From JACVRW01 sp963746825 (GTDB taxonomy: Bacteria > Actinomycetota > Thermoleophilia > Solirubrobacterales > Thermoleophilaceae): 64,000 bases of DNA. Made by a program: the position numbers and the translations under genes. Location: positions 62,001 through 126,000 of the forward strand of contig CAVVCU010000003.1 of assembly GCA_963746825.1 (NCBI GenBank), given 5' to 3'. This document shows positions 35,017 to 44,763 of the stretch, one piece after another (position 1 is the stretch's first letter; each line of letters starts with the position of its first letter). The notes beneath the pieces were generated by a model. The model made no database searches. It was not told the origin of the DNA and saw nothing but the letters and a program-made list of their open reading frames with translations.

Positions 35017-36327
35017 ATGCGCATCAATGCCGCCCCGACTGGGTACACGCCCCGTCAGGTGATGGTCAAGGAGGGAGCCAGCCGCCGAAAGCGAACCCTG
35101 TTCGGCCTGGTCGCGACCCTTGTCTGTGCGGTTGCCGTCGGCTGCGGTGTCGGAGGCGACGAGGGTGGCAGTGGCGCCCGGGCCATCAACTGGTACGTGT
35201 TCAACGAGCCCGGCGGAGCGTTCGACAAGGCCGTGGCCGACTGCAACAAAGAGGCCGGCGGCAAGTACCAGATCAACTACGTGAAGCTGCCAACCGACGC
35301 CAACCAGCAACGCGAGCTGGTCGTGCGGCGGCTCGCGGCCGAGGACGACAGCATCGACCTGATCGGCATGGACGTGATCTGGACCGCCGAGCTGGCCGAG
35401 GCAGGTTGGATCCAGCCCTGGGAGGGCGAGCGTCGCGAGGTGGCCGAGGAGGGCCGGCTGGAGGGCCCGCTCAAGACCGTGGACTACAACGGCAAGATCT
35501 ACGGCATCCCCTTCACCAGCAACACGCAGCTGCTCTGGTACCGCAAGGACCAGGTCGACCCACCGCCCGACGACTTCACCTGGGACGAGATGATCGACCA
35601 AGCCTCCGAGGACGGCAAGGCCGTCGAGGTGCAGGGCGCCCAGTACGAGGGCCTGACCGTTTGGATAAACGCCCTGATCGCCGGAGCCGGCGGCCAGGTT
35701 GTCGATCAGGACGGAAACGTGAAGGTCGACGCCAGCGCCACCAAGGCGGCCGAGATCGAGAGCAAGCTGGCCAACTCGCCGGCTGCGCCTCCCGGCATGT
35801 CCATCAACAAGGAGGACGAGGCGCGGCTCGGGTTCGAGTCCGAGCGCTCGAACTACCAGCTCAATTACACCTTCATCTACCCGAGCGCGGCCGCCATCAA
35901 GGGCTTCCAGGAGAAGATCGGCTGGGCGCGCTACCCGCGCACCGAGAAGGACAAGGAGAGCAGGCCTCCACTCGGCGGGATCAACATCGGCGTTTCGAGC
36001 TACAGCAAGAACAGCGATCTGGCCTTTGACGCCGCGGAGTGCCTGGCCAGCGACGAGCACCAGATCCTCGCGGCCGAGTTGGGCGGCCTGCCGCCCACCA
36101 CCGAGGCGCTCTACGACGACCCGAAGGTCGTCAAGGCCTTCCCCTTCGCGGACGTGCTGCGCGAGTCGATCGACGCTGCCGCACCGCGCCCGGTGACTCC
36201 GGCTTACAGCGATATCTCGCTGGCCATCCAGAAGAGCTTCCACCCACCCGACGCCGTCGACCCCGACAGCATGGAGTCGAAGCTGCGCGACCGCATGGAA
36301 AAGGCCGCCGAAGGAGCGATCTTCTAA
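35017..36327 (+). CDS. ABC sugar importer, solute-binding lipoprotein
   Basis: 436 residues from ATG 35017 (GAGGAGGAG site upstream); ATG 35062 is an alternative that leaves a shorter, more usual signal. Lipoprotein signal with lipobox AVGC (Cys about 43), then a family 1 (MalE-like) binding protein: INWYVFNEPGG, a D-x-D-like DLIGMDVIWTAELAEAGW, YGIPFTSNTQLLWYRKD. It captures an oligosaccharide outside the membrane for the two permeases that follow. First gene of the LacI-controlled operon. Confidence 0.88.
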   Translation: MRINAAPTGYTPRQVMVKEGASRRKRTLFGLVATLVCAVAVGCGVGGDEGGSGARAINWYVFNEPGGAFDKAVADCNKEAGGKYQINYVKLPTDANQQRELVVRRLAAEDDSIDLIGMDVIWTAELAEAGWIQPWEGERREVAEEGRLEGPLKTVDYNGKIYGIPFTSNTQLLWYRKDQVDPPPDDFTWDEMIDQASEDGKAVEVQGAQYEGLTVWINALIAGAGGQVVDQDGNVKVDASATKAAEIESKLANSPAAPPGMSINKEDEARLGFESERSNYQLNYTFIYPSAAAIKGFQEKIGWARYPRTEKDKESRPPLGGINIGVSSYSKNSDLAFDAAECLASDEHQILAAELGGLPPTTEALYDDPKVVKAFPFADVLRESIDAAAPRPVTPAYSDISLAIQKSFHPPDAVDPDSMESKLRDRMEKAAEGAIF

Positions 36328-37282
36328 TGGAAGCCGCTCAAGCAGGGGCCGCGCCCGCCGGCACCGCCGAGGAGCAGAAGCCCAAGGGCAAGGTCACCGA
36401 CCGCGCCAAGGCCGAGCGCAAGCTGGCGTGGATGCTGTGTGCGCCGGCGGTGGTCGCCATGCTGCTCGTGACCGGCTATCCGATCGGCTACGCGCTCTAC
36501 CTCTCCTTCCAGAAGATCGACCTGCGCTTCCCCGACGAGAAGGAGTTCGTCGGTCTTTCCAACTACGTCGACGTTCTGACCTCCACGACGTGGTGGTCGG
36601 ACGTGTTCGTAACCCTCGTCATCACCGTGGTCTCGGTGTCCTTCGAACTCGTGCTCGGGATGGCCATCGCGCTGGTCATGCACAAGGCCATCTTCGGTCG
36701 CGGAGGGGTGCGCGCGGCGGTGTTGATCCCCTACGGCATCGTCACCGTGGTGGCCGCGTTCACATGGCGCTTCGCCTTTGACCCCACCGTGGGCTTCGTG
36801 GCCGGGCTGCCACTCGTGCCCGATGACTACGCCCCGCTGACAAACCAGTCAGGCTCGATCTTCATCATCATCCTGGCCGAGGTCTGGAAGACCACGCCCT
36901 TCATGGCCCTGCTGCTACTGGCCGGGCTCGCGCTCGTGCCGGATGAGCTGCACGAGGCCGCGAAGGTCGACGGCGCCAGCACCATCCAGCGGTTCGTGCG
37001 CATCACCCTGCCGCTGATGCGCCCGGCAATCCTGGTGGCCCTGCTGTTCCGCACGCTCGACGCGTTCCGATTGTTCGACAGCGCCTACATCATCCAGCCC
37101 GGCGGCGCCAACGGCACGGAAACCGTGTCCATCCTGGGCTTCAACATCCTGATCAACCGGCTCAACCTCGGCCTGGGTTCGGCCGTATCGATCCTGATCT
37201 TCATCTGCGTGATCCTGATCGCGATTCTGTTCGTCAAGGGGCTCGGCGCAAGCACAGCCGAGCAGACAGGGGGGCGAAGTGA
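36327..37282 (+). CDS. ABC sugar importer permease (MalF-like), 3' end disturbed
   Basis: About 318 residues with six membrane helices and the EAA loop (ELHEAAKVDGASTIQRFVRITLP in two parts, about 206-228). ATG shares one base with the binding-protein stop (TAATG). As read, the frame does not stop before the next gene but runs on to 37436 as Arg/Asp-rich nonsense overlapping the second permease by 158 nt. One missing G in the six-G run at 37269-37274 would give a stop (AAGTGA) overlapping the next start, the normal arrangement. I annotate to that stop. Confidence 0.8.
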
Positions 37283-38109
37283 GCGAGACCACCGCCCGCG
37301 GCAAGCTGATGTGGCTCATCGGCATCCTCGTGGTGATCCTCTACGCCCTGATCCCCGTGGCGTGGATCGCCTCGTTGTCGTTCAAGACGCCGACCCAGGT
37401 CGCGGACCGCAAGTTCTTCTCCGGCTTCTCCTTTGACAACTACGAGGTCATCTTCTCCGACGACACTTTCCTGGCTGCGCTGATCAACTCGATCGGCATC
37501 GCCATGATCGCCACCCTCATCTCGATCGTGCTGGCGGCGCTGACCGCGTACGCAACCTCGCGGCTCGACTTCAAGGGCAAGACCGTGATCCTGTCCGGTG
37601 CGCTCGCGGTGGCCATGTTCCCGCCCATCTCGATCGTCGGCTCGCTCTTCGACATGTGGCGAGCGATCGGGCTCTACGACACCTGGCCGGGGCTGATCAT
37701 TCCGTACATGACCTTCACGCTGCCGCTGGCGATATACACCCTGTCGGCCTTCTTCCGGGAGATCCCGTGGGAGCTCGAGCAGGCCGCGCAGGTCGACGGC
37801 GCCACCCCCTTCCAGGCCTTCACCAAGGTGATCGTGCCCCTGGCCGCGCCCGGCGTGTTCACGGCCGCCATCCTCGTATTCATCTTCGCCTGGAACGACT
37901 TCATCTTCGCCAACACGCTGACGTCCACGGACGCTGCTCGCACAGTGCCCGCGGCGCTGGCCTTCTTCACCGGCGCGTCGCAGTTCGAGCAGCCCATCGG
38001 CGCGATCGCGGCGGCTTCGATCGTGGTCACCATTCCGATCATCATCATGGTCTTCATCTTCCAGCGCCGCATCGTCGCGGGCCTCACCGCCGGCGCGGTC
38101 AAGGGTTAA
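37279..38109 (+). CDS. ABC sugar importer permease (MalG-like)
   Basis: 276 residues with six membrane helices and the EAA loop (ELEQAAQVDGATPFQAFTKV, about 160-179) that contacts the ATPase. GTG start at 37279. Family pairing with the preceding permease is typical of maltose/trehalose-type importers. Confidence 0.88.
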   Translation: MSETTARGKLMWLIGILVVILYALIPVAWIASLSFKTPTQVADRKFFSGFSFDNYEVIFSDDTFLAALINSIGIAMIATLISIVLAALTAYATSRLDFKGKTVILSGALAVAMFPPISIVGSLFDMWRAIGLYDTWPGLIIPYMTFTLPLAIYTLSAFFREIPWELEQAAQVDGATPFQAFTKVIVPLAAPGVFTAAILVFIFAWNDFIFANTLTSTDAARTVPAALAFFTGASQFEQPIGAIAAASIVVTIPIIIMVFIFQRRIVAGLTAGAVKG

Positions 38110-38129
38110 GCAACAGGAGGTCTCACCGC

Positions 38130-39433
38130 ATGGCCCAGATCACGCTCGACAACATCACGAAGCGCTACCCGGACGGTTTCGAGGCCGTGAAGGACATGAG
38201 CCTCGAGATCGAGGACGGCGAGTTCGTGATCTTGGTCGGGCCGTCGGGCTGCGGCAAGTCGACCGCGTTGCGGATGATCGCGGGCTCGAGGACATCTCCG
38301 ACGGCGAGCTGCGCATCGGCGAGAACGTCGTCAACGACAAGGCGCCCAAGGATCGCGACATCGCGATGGTGTTCCAGAACTACGCGCTCTATCCGCACAT
38401 GACCGTGCGCGACAACATGGGCTTCGCCCTCAAGCTTCGCGGTACCGACAAGAGCGAGATCGACGAGAAGGTCGGCGAAGCGGCTCGCATCCTCGATCTC
38501 GAGCAGCATCTCGACCGCAAGCCCGCGAACCTCTCGGGAGGCCAGCGTCAGCGCGTGGCGATGGGGCGGGCGATCGTCCGCGACCCCTCCGTTTTCCTGA
38601 TGGACGAGCCGCTCTCCAACCTCGACGCCAAGCTGCGCGTGCAGATGCGCACCGAGGTGTCGCGCATCCAGCAGCGGCTGGGCACCACGACGGTCTACGT
38701 GACCCACGACCAGACCGAGGCCATGACCCTGGGCGACCGGGTGGCGGTGATGCGCTCCGGCCAGCTGCAGCAGGTCGGCAGCCCGATGGATCTCTACAAC
38801 GACCCGGTCAACCTCTTCGTGGCCGGCTTCATCGGCTCGCCGGCGATGAACTTCATGCCCGCGACGCTCGAGGGCGACACGGTCAAGCTGCCGATCGGCG
38901 ACGTGAAGCTGCCCCAGGACGTGCGCGAGCGCCTCGGCCGCCAGGAGGGCAAGCAGCTGATCGCCGGCGTACGGCCCGAGGCCTTCGAGGCCGCGGCCCT
39001 GACCGGTGAGGCGCGCGACCGCGGCATGACCTTCAACGCCCACATCGAGGTTGTCGAGTCGATGGGCTCGGAGCTGTACGCCCACTTCAGCGTGGACTCC
39101 GACCAGAGCATCGAGTCGGCCGAGCTGCGCGAGCTGGCGGAGGACGCCGGCGGCGGCGAGGTGCCGAGCTCCGGCGAGGAGGGCCGCATCGTGGCCCGCC
39201 TCGACCCGGCCGCCGAGGTCACCGAGGACCAGGACGCCGAGCTCTGGGTCGACGCGACGCGCCTGATCCTCTTCGACCCCGAGGACGGCCGCAACCTGAC
39301 CACCGACCAGGAAGGCCCCTCCGCCACCGGCGGCCAGGCCCCAGCGGGCCGCGAGCCCGATGCCGCGCCGGCCCAGGGCAACGGCGGCACGGACGGCGAT
39401 GCCACGCCGGGGGCTACGGGCGGGACGCGGTAG
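38130..39433 (+). CDS. ABC sugar importer ATPase (MsmK/UgpC type), frameshifted near 38285
   Basis: Perfect AGGAGG site. The first frame gives Walker A GPSGCGKST (about 37-45) and ends in nonsense after RMIAG. The correct continuation (GLEDISDGELRIGENVV, then MVFQNYALYPHMTV, LSGGQRQRVAMGRA, VFLMDEPLSNLD) is in another frame; one missing base near 38285 explains it. Corrected length about 434 residues, with a C-terminal regulatory domain and an extra 50-residue Gly/Ala/Pro/Asp-rich tail not usual in the family. It powers the importer; such ATPases are often shared among sugar systems. Confidence 0.85.
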
Positions 39434-39443
39434 TTCGTCCGCC

Positions 39444-39463
39444 GGCGGCGCGGCAGCGCCGCT
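39444..39463 (+). terminator. Hairpin after the sugar importer operon
   Basis: GCGGCGC, loop GGCA, GCGCCGC, followed by TGTTTACG. A short GC-rich stem 11 nt after the ATPase stop; a likely terminator, though the T-run is short. Confidence 0.45.
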
Positions 39464-39498
39464 GTTTACGGCGGCTGTAAGGGGGTGAGTTGGGGCGG

Positions 39499-39539
39499 AG
39501 TGGTCGCTTTACCCCCGTATAGGGGTGAGATCGACCACT
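39499..39539. terminator. Nested hairpin between convergent genes
   Basis: Outer stem AGTGGTCG/CGACCACT encloses an inner stem ACCCC/GGGGT. A further GGAGG...CCTCC hairpin follows at 39543-39559. It lies between the importer operon and the convergent ParB-like gene and most likely terminates the latter. No T-run is clear. Confidence 0.45.
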
Positions 39540-39558
39540 GTGGGAGGAGATGCACCTC

Positions 39559-40458
39559 CTACTTGAGCTCCTTGCGCAGCGTCCGGATCATCGTGTCCTC
39601 CTCGACGCCCGGCGCGGCCAGGTCGCGCCGGACGGCCTCGATCACCTCGTCGTCCCATTCGTGGGTGCGCAGGATCAGGTAGCGCAGGTGGGCCACGCGC
39701 ATGTAGGCCTCGGTCTCGGTCATGCCGCGGCGGATCAGCTCCGCCTCGCGCAGCATCTCCACCACCGGGCGGTATTCGTCGTCGTACCACTCCTCGGCGA
39801 CCGCGGAACGGGTCATCAGCTCGCCGCGGTCCTGGCTCACGCGAAAGCCCCAGGCCTCGATCGCCTCGGCCAGCGCGGCGTAGCGCCACTCGTCGGAGAG
39901 CTTGATGTCGGCCCGGGCGTCCGCGGGCAGCGGCACGCGCTCGAAGAACAGGCGCTGGTGGCTCTTGAGGGGTAGGTCGCTGAGCCGGATCTCGCGGCCC
40001 GCGCCCAGCTCGGTGACGATCTCGGTCACGTAGGCGTCGATCTTGTCGAAGCCGAGCGCCCGCGCCACCGAAACGCGGTGGTGGCCGTCCTTGACGAAGT
40101 GCAGCTCGCCGATGCGGTACACGTCGATGGGGGGCATCTCCTGGCCCTTGCGCTGGGCGGTGTTGATCCGCTCCCAGCGCGGGCGCACCCGGCCCGACGT
40201 GGGACGAAAGCGGCGATCGAACTCACGACCCCGGTCGACCGTCCCGACGATCGAGTCGAGCTCGATGACCTGGAGCCCGAGGCTCCGCTCGTCGCGCCGG
40301 CCGAGCGCGCGCACCACCTCCTCGAAGGGCAGGATGGTGCTCAGGTCGCCCTCGCGCCGCAGCCGCGCGGCTATCTGGGAGAGGGCGCGCTTGCGGCGCG
40401 CGCGCCCGAAGTCGAACTGGGCGTCGGTCTGGGGGAGACCAGTGTCGCGCGGCGGCAT
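39559..40458 (-). CDS. ParB/Srx-fold protein, unknown function
   Basis: 299 residues. The central part (IDVYRIGELHFVKDGHHRVSVARALG, in two pieces, about 112-138) has the DGHHR box of the ParB/sulfiredoxin nucleotide-binding fold; the flanks are helical. There is no helix-turn-helix as in chromosome-segregation ParB. Similar genes are widespread in actinobacteria as uncharacterised proteins. A role with CTP/ATP is possible by fold only. Confidence 0.65.
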   Translation of the reverse strand: MPPRDTGLPQTDAQFDFGRARRKRALSQIAARLRREGDLSTILPFEEVVRALGRRDERSLGLQVIELDSIVGTVDRGREFDRRFRPTSGRVRPRWERINTAQRKGQEMPPIDVYRIGELHFVKDGHHRVSVARALGFDKIDAYVTEIVTELGAGREIRLSDLPLKSHQRLFFERVPLPADARADIKLSDEWRYAALAEAIEAWGFRVSQDRGELMTRSAVAEEWYDDEYRPVVEMLREAELIRRGMTETEAYMRVAHLRYLILRTHEWDDEVIEAVRRDLAAPGVEEDTMIRTLRKELK

Positions 40459-40475
40459 GAATTGAAGTTAGCGGG

Positions 40476-41624
40476 CTACGGCCGGAGATCGAGTGGGAAT
40501 TTGGTGATGACCTCGCAGCCGTCCTCGGTCACCAGCAGCAGGTCCTCGATCCGCACGCCGCCGTAGCCCTTGCGATAGCAACCCGGCTCCACAGCGACCA
40601 CGTCGCCCGGCACGAGCTCACCGGTGCCGGTGCGGCCGAGGGCCGGCTCCTCGTGGACCTCGAGGCCGACCCCGTGCCCGAGCGAGTGGAAGAAGCCGTC
40701 GCTCAGGTCCTCGCCCTCGGGCTTGGTGCGCTGAGTGGGCTCGCCCGCCTCCTCGAAGACCTCGCACGCCGCGTCGAACAACGCTCGCCCGGTCACACCG
40801 GCGCGGACCTCTCCGGTCACGCGGCCGAGCGCGTCGCGGCTGAGCTCGTGCCAGCGAGCCACGTCGGGCGCCGGCTCACCCCCCGCGACGAAGGTGCGCG
40901 TCATGTCGGCCCAGCACCCAGTGCGCTCGTCGCGCGGCCACAGGTCGATGATGATCGGGCTGCCCGCGGGCAGCGGGCCGCTCCCCTGCTCGTGTCCGCT
41001 GGCCCCGGCGGCTCCGGCGGCCACGATGATGTCCTCCGGGGCGGGAGCACCATGGCCCGCGCAGACCTCCCGGATGCGCTCGCGAACTCGCTCCGACGTC
41101 AGCGGCTCTCCGCCCAGCGTGAGCGTGCCGTCGGCGGCGCCGGCGCTGCGCAAGAGCGCCGCGGCCGCCGCCATCCCCGCGTCGGCCGCAGCCTGGGCGC
41201 GGCGGATTCCCGCCAGCTCGACGGTGTTCTTTCGCCGCCGGCGTCGGATGAACTCCGCCTCGTCGGGAACCACCTCGATGCCCCCTGCTCTCAGGCGGTC
41301 GGCCACCGCCACGCCCAGCGCGCCCGGCACCACGAGCCTGCGCGCCCCGAGGTGCTGGGCGGCGCGCAGGCACAGCTCCGAATCGAGCTCGTGCCAGCCC
41401 ATGCCCTGGGCGATCAGCTCGTCGAGGCCGAGCGAATACGGGTCGAGCAGCTCCACGTCGGGCGCGGCCTCCTTCACGCGGCCGGCCTCCATCGCGGCGA
41501 TCTCGACCACCCGCCGGCCTCCGATCTCGAAATAGGAGAACGGATCGATGATGCCCAGCGGCAGCTCGTGGCGCAGAGCCGCGGAGCTGTTCGTGTCGCC
41601 GTGAATGAGGACGTCTGGCGCCAT
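40476..41624 (-). CDS. M24-family metallopeptidase (Xaa-Pro peptidase-like)
   Basis: 382 residues from ATG 41624, which overlaps the preceding stop (ATGA). A non-catalytic N-terminal domain precedes the pita-bread fold. Metal ligands: Asp in IIIDLWPRD, Asp in WADMTRTFVAGG, His in FHSLGHGVGLEVHE, Glu in VAVEPGCY and Glu in GVRIEDLLLV: all five are present. It probably cleaves N-terminal residues before proline, or is a creatinase-like relative. Coupled to the upstream secreted-protein gene. Confidence 0.85.
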   Translation of the reverse strand: MAPDVLIHGDTNSSAALRHELPLGIIDPFSYFEIGGRRVVEIAAMEAGRVKEAAPDVELLDPYSLGLDELIAQGMGWHELDSELCLRAAQHLGARRLVVPGALGVAVADRLRAGGIEVVPDEAEFIRRRRRKNTVELAGIRRAQAAADAGMAAAAALLRSAGAADGTLTLGGEPLTSERVRERIREVCAGHGAPAPEDIIVAAGAAGASGHEQGSGPLPAGSPIIIDLWPRDERTGCWADMTRTFVAGGEPAPDVARWHELSRDALGRVTGEVRAGVTGRALFDAACEVFEEAGEPTQRTKPEGEDLSDGFFHSLGHGVGLEVHEEPALGRTGTGELVPGDVVAVEPGCYRKGYGGVRIEDLLLVTEDGCEVITKFPLDLRP

Positions 41625-42487
41625 CAGCGCACCAGCGTGATCCGTCGCTGCTCCTGCGCGACGTTGCCCGACTCGTCCACCGCCGTGACCGTCACCAGCA
41701 GCCGAGCGCCGCGCGCCGAGCGGGCCGGCAGGGTCAGCGTGACCGCATCGTCGTCCATAGTCACGGCCGCCGCCCGGCGCACGCGCCGAGCCGGCTCGGC
41801 TGCGGCGGCCGCCATGCACGCCTCGACCGGGCAGCGGACCTTCAGCGTGATCGCGTCCCGCTGGCGCCGCGCGCCGTGCACGCGCACCACCGGCGCCGTT
41901 GAGTCGGGGCTGTGATCGCTGGGCCGGCACGAGCGCGGTATCAGGGCGTCGGCCTCGTCGAAGTAGGGCTGATAGCCGTCGCGGTTCTCCGGGGCGGGGC
42001 GCTCGACGTCGGCTATCCACTCGCCGAAGTCCGCCGCGCGGGCGCCGTACGCCTGGCCGCTCTCGGCGATCTCGCGCTGCCGGACCGCCACCGCGGTGTC
42101 GGTGAACCAGCGCAGCTGCAGCTCGGGGTTCTTGGGAAAGCCCCGGTAAACACCGGCGTTCAGCGAGGTGTGCATGCCGAAGAAGCCGAAGAACGAGCCT
42201 CCGGGGTGACGCAGGTTGCGCAGGCCCGACTCGGCCAGGCCGGCCATGACCGGCAGTTCCTGGGGCAGGTCCCGCACCGCCGCGCCCCGCGCCATCCAGC
42301 GGGCGATCGCCTTCTGCTCGGCGTCGTCACCCGGGTAGGCCGCCGGGCAGGGGTCGCCGGGGCCGGGCACGGGGGTGCCGCCGGTCTGGGCCGACGACGC
42401 GGGAGCGAGGAGCGCCGGCAGCGCGAGCACTGCGGCGACCATCCATGGTCGGAATCGCACGGCCGAGATCCTGGCAGAGACAGGCAC
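41624..42487 (-). CDS. Secreted protein with lysozyme/transglycosylase-like domain
   Basis: 287 residues: signal peptide (about 10-33), a domain with LPVMAGLAESGLRNLRHPGG (about 78-97) and FFGFFGMHTSLNAGVY, then a C-terminal beta domain (about 190-287). AESGLRNL with an adjacent GxF/GxFG pattern is like the catalytic Glu and following stretch of soluble lytic transglycosylases, so a role in cutting peptidoglycan is plausible but not certain. Ends overlap the M24 peptidase start. Confidence 0.5.
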   Translation of the reverse strand: MPVSARISAVRFRPWMVAAVLALPALLAPASSAQTGGTPVPGPGDPCPAAYPGDDAEQKAIARWMARGAAVRDLPQELPVMAGLAESGLRNLRHPGGSFFGFFGMHTSLNAGVYRGFPKNPELQLRWFTDTAVAVRQREIAESGQAYGARAADFGEWIADVERPAPENRDGYQPYFDEADALIPRSCRPSDHSPDSTAPVVRVHGARRQRDAITLKVRCPVEACMAAAAAEPARRVRRAAAVTMDDDAVTLTLPARSARGARLLVTVTAVDESGNVAQEQRRITLVR

Positions 42488-42496
42488 CGAAGGCGG

Positions 42497-43336
42497 TCAG
42501 CCGACGACCAGCGAGAAGGCGTCCGCCTCGCCGCGAAACTGCGCCGACGCGCTCTCCACGACCTCGCCGTCGACGTTGAACTCCGTCGTCTCGCGCAGCT
42601 GCAGGTCGGCGCGCTTGCAGCGCGCGTGACGCGCCCGCGGGTGTTCGCCCAGCGTGCCGGCGCGCAGCCGGTAGGCCAGAGCCACCAGGCCAGGACGCGG
42701 CCCGGCCTCCACGGCGATCACCTCGAGCTCGCCGTCGTGGGGGTCGGCCTCGTCGATGCGCGACCCCGCCCCGAAGGAGCCCGAGGCCGCCACCGTGACC
42801 TGCCAGGCGTCGCCCTCGAACAGCGGACCGTCGTCGCAGGCCACCTCCACGCTCACCGCTCGCGCCGTGATGCCGGCGAGCAGCGCGCCCGCGGCATATC
42901 CCAGCGCGCCCAGGGGCTTCTTCCATGCCTTCGCCGTGCGGGCGGCCGGGCCGGGGAGCCCGGCGCTGGCCACGTTCACGAACGGGCGATCGCCCATCCA
43001 GCCCAGCTCGACCTTCTTGACCTCCGTTCCGCGGGCGGCCAGCCGCGCCGCGGGGCCCATGAGCGGGGGAATCCCCATCGCGCGCGCGAAGTCGTTCGCG
43101 GTGCCCGCGGGCAGCACGCCCAGCGGAATACCGGCGCGCCCCGCCGCCGCGGCCACGGGCGCGATCGACCCGTCGCCGCCCGCCACCACCAACCGGTCCG
43201 ACTCGGCCGCGACGGCCCGATCGAGCTCGTCGATCGCGAACAGCTCCACCTCGGCCCCGAACGTGCGCAGCCACTCCGCGCACTGGTCGGGGTCGCAGGT
43301 GCCGGATCCGGCGTTGGCCACCAGCGTCACCCTCAT
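42497..43336 (-). CDS. Diacylglycerol kinase catalytic-domain lipid kinase (YegS/DgkB-like)
   Basis: 279 residues with the lipid-kinase signature VVAGGDGSIAPVA (about 49-61), the PLGVLPAGTANDFARAMGIP segment (about 71-90), and the C-terminal beta-sandwich ending in FNVDGE. It phosphorylates diacylglycerol or a related lipid with ATP. 28 nt separate it from the divergent dehydrogenase. Confidence 0.87.
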   Translation of the reverse strand: MRVTLVANAGSGTCDPDQCAEWLRTFGAEVELFAIDELDRAVAAESDRLVVAGGDGSIAPVAAAAGRAGIPLGVLPAGTANDFARAMGIPPLMGPAARLAARGTEVKKVELGWMGDRPFVNVASAGLPGPAARTAKAWKKPLGALGYAAGALLAGITARAVSVEVACDDGPLFEGDAWQVTVAASGSFGAGSRIDEADPHDGELEVIAVEAGPRPGLVALAYRLRAGTLGEHPRARHARCKRADLQLRETTEFNVDGEVVESASAQFRGEADAFSLVVG

Positions 43337-43364
43337 AGCGCAGTGACGCTAGCGTCCGCGCGTC

Positions 43365-44288
43365 ATGGCCCGTGTGTTCGTGACCCGCCGTCTGCCCGGC
43401 CCCGCGCTCGACCGCCTCTCCGCCGAGCACGAGGTCGAGGTGTGGCCCGAGCAGCTGCCCCCGGGACCCGACGAGCTGCTGGCCCGCGCCGGGGACATCG
43501 AGGGCCTGCTCTCCCTGCTCACCGATCCGGTCGACGCGGAGCTGATCGAAGCGGCGCCGCGGCTGCGCGCGATATCCAACTACGCGGTGGGCACCGACAA
43601 CGTCGATCTCGACGCCGCGAGCGAGCGCGGCATCCCTGTCGGCAACACCCCGGACGTGCTCACCGACTCCACCGCCGACCTGGCCCTGGCGCTCATGCTC
43701 GGCATCTCGCGCCGCCTGGCGGAGGGCGACGCCTACGTGCGCCGCGGCGAGTGGCGCACCTGGGAGCCCGGCCTGCTGCTGGGGCGCGACCTGCACGGGG
43801 CCACGGTGGGGATAGTGGGCTACGGGCGCATCGGCCAGGCCGTGGCGCGGCGGCTGGAGGGCTTCGGCTGCGAGATCCTGCACACGAGCAAGAGCGGCGG
43901 AGTGCCTACCGGGGAGCTGTTGGAGCGCTCGGACTTCGTGACGCTGCACTGCCCGCTCACCCCCGAGACCCGCGGCCTGGTCGACGACGAGTCGCTCGGG
44001 CGGATGAAGGCGACCGCCTACCTGGTCAACACCTCACGCGGCCCGGTCGTGGACACCGATGCCCTCGCCCGAGCGCTCCACGCCGGGGAGATCGCGGGCG
44101 CGGCCCTCGACGTGACCGATCCCGAGCCGCTGCCCGGCGACCATCCGCTGCTCGACGCGCCCGGCCTGCTGGTGGTGCCGCACATCGCTTCGGCCACCCA
44201 CTCCACACGCGAGCGGATGGCCGAGATGGCGGTTGACAACCTGCTGGCCGGGCTGGCCGGCGCGCCGATGCCCAACCAGGCGAACTGA
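43365..44288 (+). CDS. D-2-hydroxyacid dehydrogenase (glyoxylate/hydroxypyruvate reductase-like)
   Basis: 307 residues. Rossmann motif GIVGYGRIGQAVA (about 147-159), catalytic Arg in NTSRGPVVDTDAL, Glu in DVTDPEPL and His in PHIASATHSTRERM (about 276-289). Reduces a 2-keto acid to the D-hydroxy acid (or the reverse) with NAD(P)H; glyoxylate or hydroxypyruvate is likely by similarity. Confidence 0.88.
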   Translation: MARVFVTRRLPGPALDRLSAEHEVEVWPEQLPPGPDELLARAGDIEGLLSLLTDPVDAELIEAAPRLRAISNYAVGTDNVDLDAASERGIPVGNTPDVLTDSTADLALALMLGISRRLAEGDAYVRRGEWRTWEPGLLLGRDLHGATVGIVGYGRIGQAVARRLEGFGCEILHTSKSGGVPTGELLERSDFVTLHCPLTPETRGLVDDESLGRMKATAYLVNTSRGPVVDTDALARALHAGEIAGAALDVTDPEPLPGDHPLLDAPGLLVVPHIASATHSTRERMAEMAVDNLLAGLAGAPMPNQAN

Positions 44289-44294
44289 AGCGCC

Positions 44295-44756
44295 CTACTC
44301 GCCCAGCACTTTGATCACGAGCCGCTTCTCGCGCCGGCCGTCGAACTCGAGGTAGAAGATCGCCTGCCACGGACCGAGGTCGAGGCGCCCCTCGGTCACC
44401 GGAACGATCACCTGGTGGTGAACGAGCAGGTTCTTGAGATGGGCGTCGCCGTTGTCCTCGCCGCCGCGGTGGTGGCGGTAGTCGCCCGGATCGGGCAGCA
44501 GCTCGCGCGCCACGTCGTTGGCCGGCTCCTTCCAGCTGGGCGGCGCGACCTTGTCGAGCCACTCGAGCGTGTCCTCGTGCAGACCGGGCTCGTCGTCGTT
44601 GATCCACACCGCCGCCGTGATGTGCATGGCGGCCACCAGCACCAGGCCCTCGGCCACGCCGGCCTCGTCGACGGCGCCCTGTACGTCCTCCGTGATGCGT
44701 ACGAACTCGCGCCGCTCGTCTGTGTTGAACGTCATGTACTGCGTATGCGATTTCAT
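44295..44756 (-). CDS. YjbQ/UPF0047 family protein
   Basis: 153 residues with UPF0047 hallmarks: VLVAAMHITAAVWINDDEPGL (in two parts, about 41-61), HRGGEDNGDAHLKNLLVHHQVIVPV and GPWQAIFYLEFDG. Reported in E. coli to have weak thiamine-phosphate synthase activity; the real role is open. Its start is only 7 nt from the start of the divergent dehydrogenase-type gene. Confidence 0.87.
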   Translation of the reverse strand: MKSHTQYMTFNTDERREFVRITEDVQGAVDEAGVAEGLVLVAAMHITAAVWINDDEPGLHEDTLEWLDKVAPPSWKEPANDVARELLPDPGDYRHHRGGEDNGDAHLKNLLVHHQVIVPVTEGRLDLGPWQAIFYLEFDGRREKRLVIKVLGE

Positions 44757-44763
44757 TGGGGCG

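Noticed and set aside
37283..37436. C-terminal extension of the first sugar permease overlapping the second
   Set aside because: The added residues are Arg/Asp/His-rich nonsense; a missing base in the six-G run gives a normal stop.
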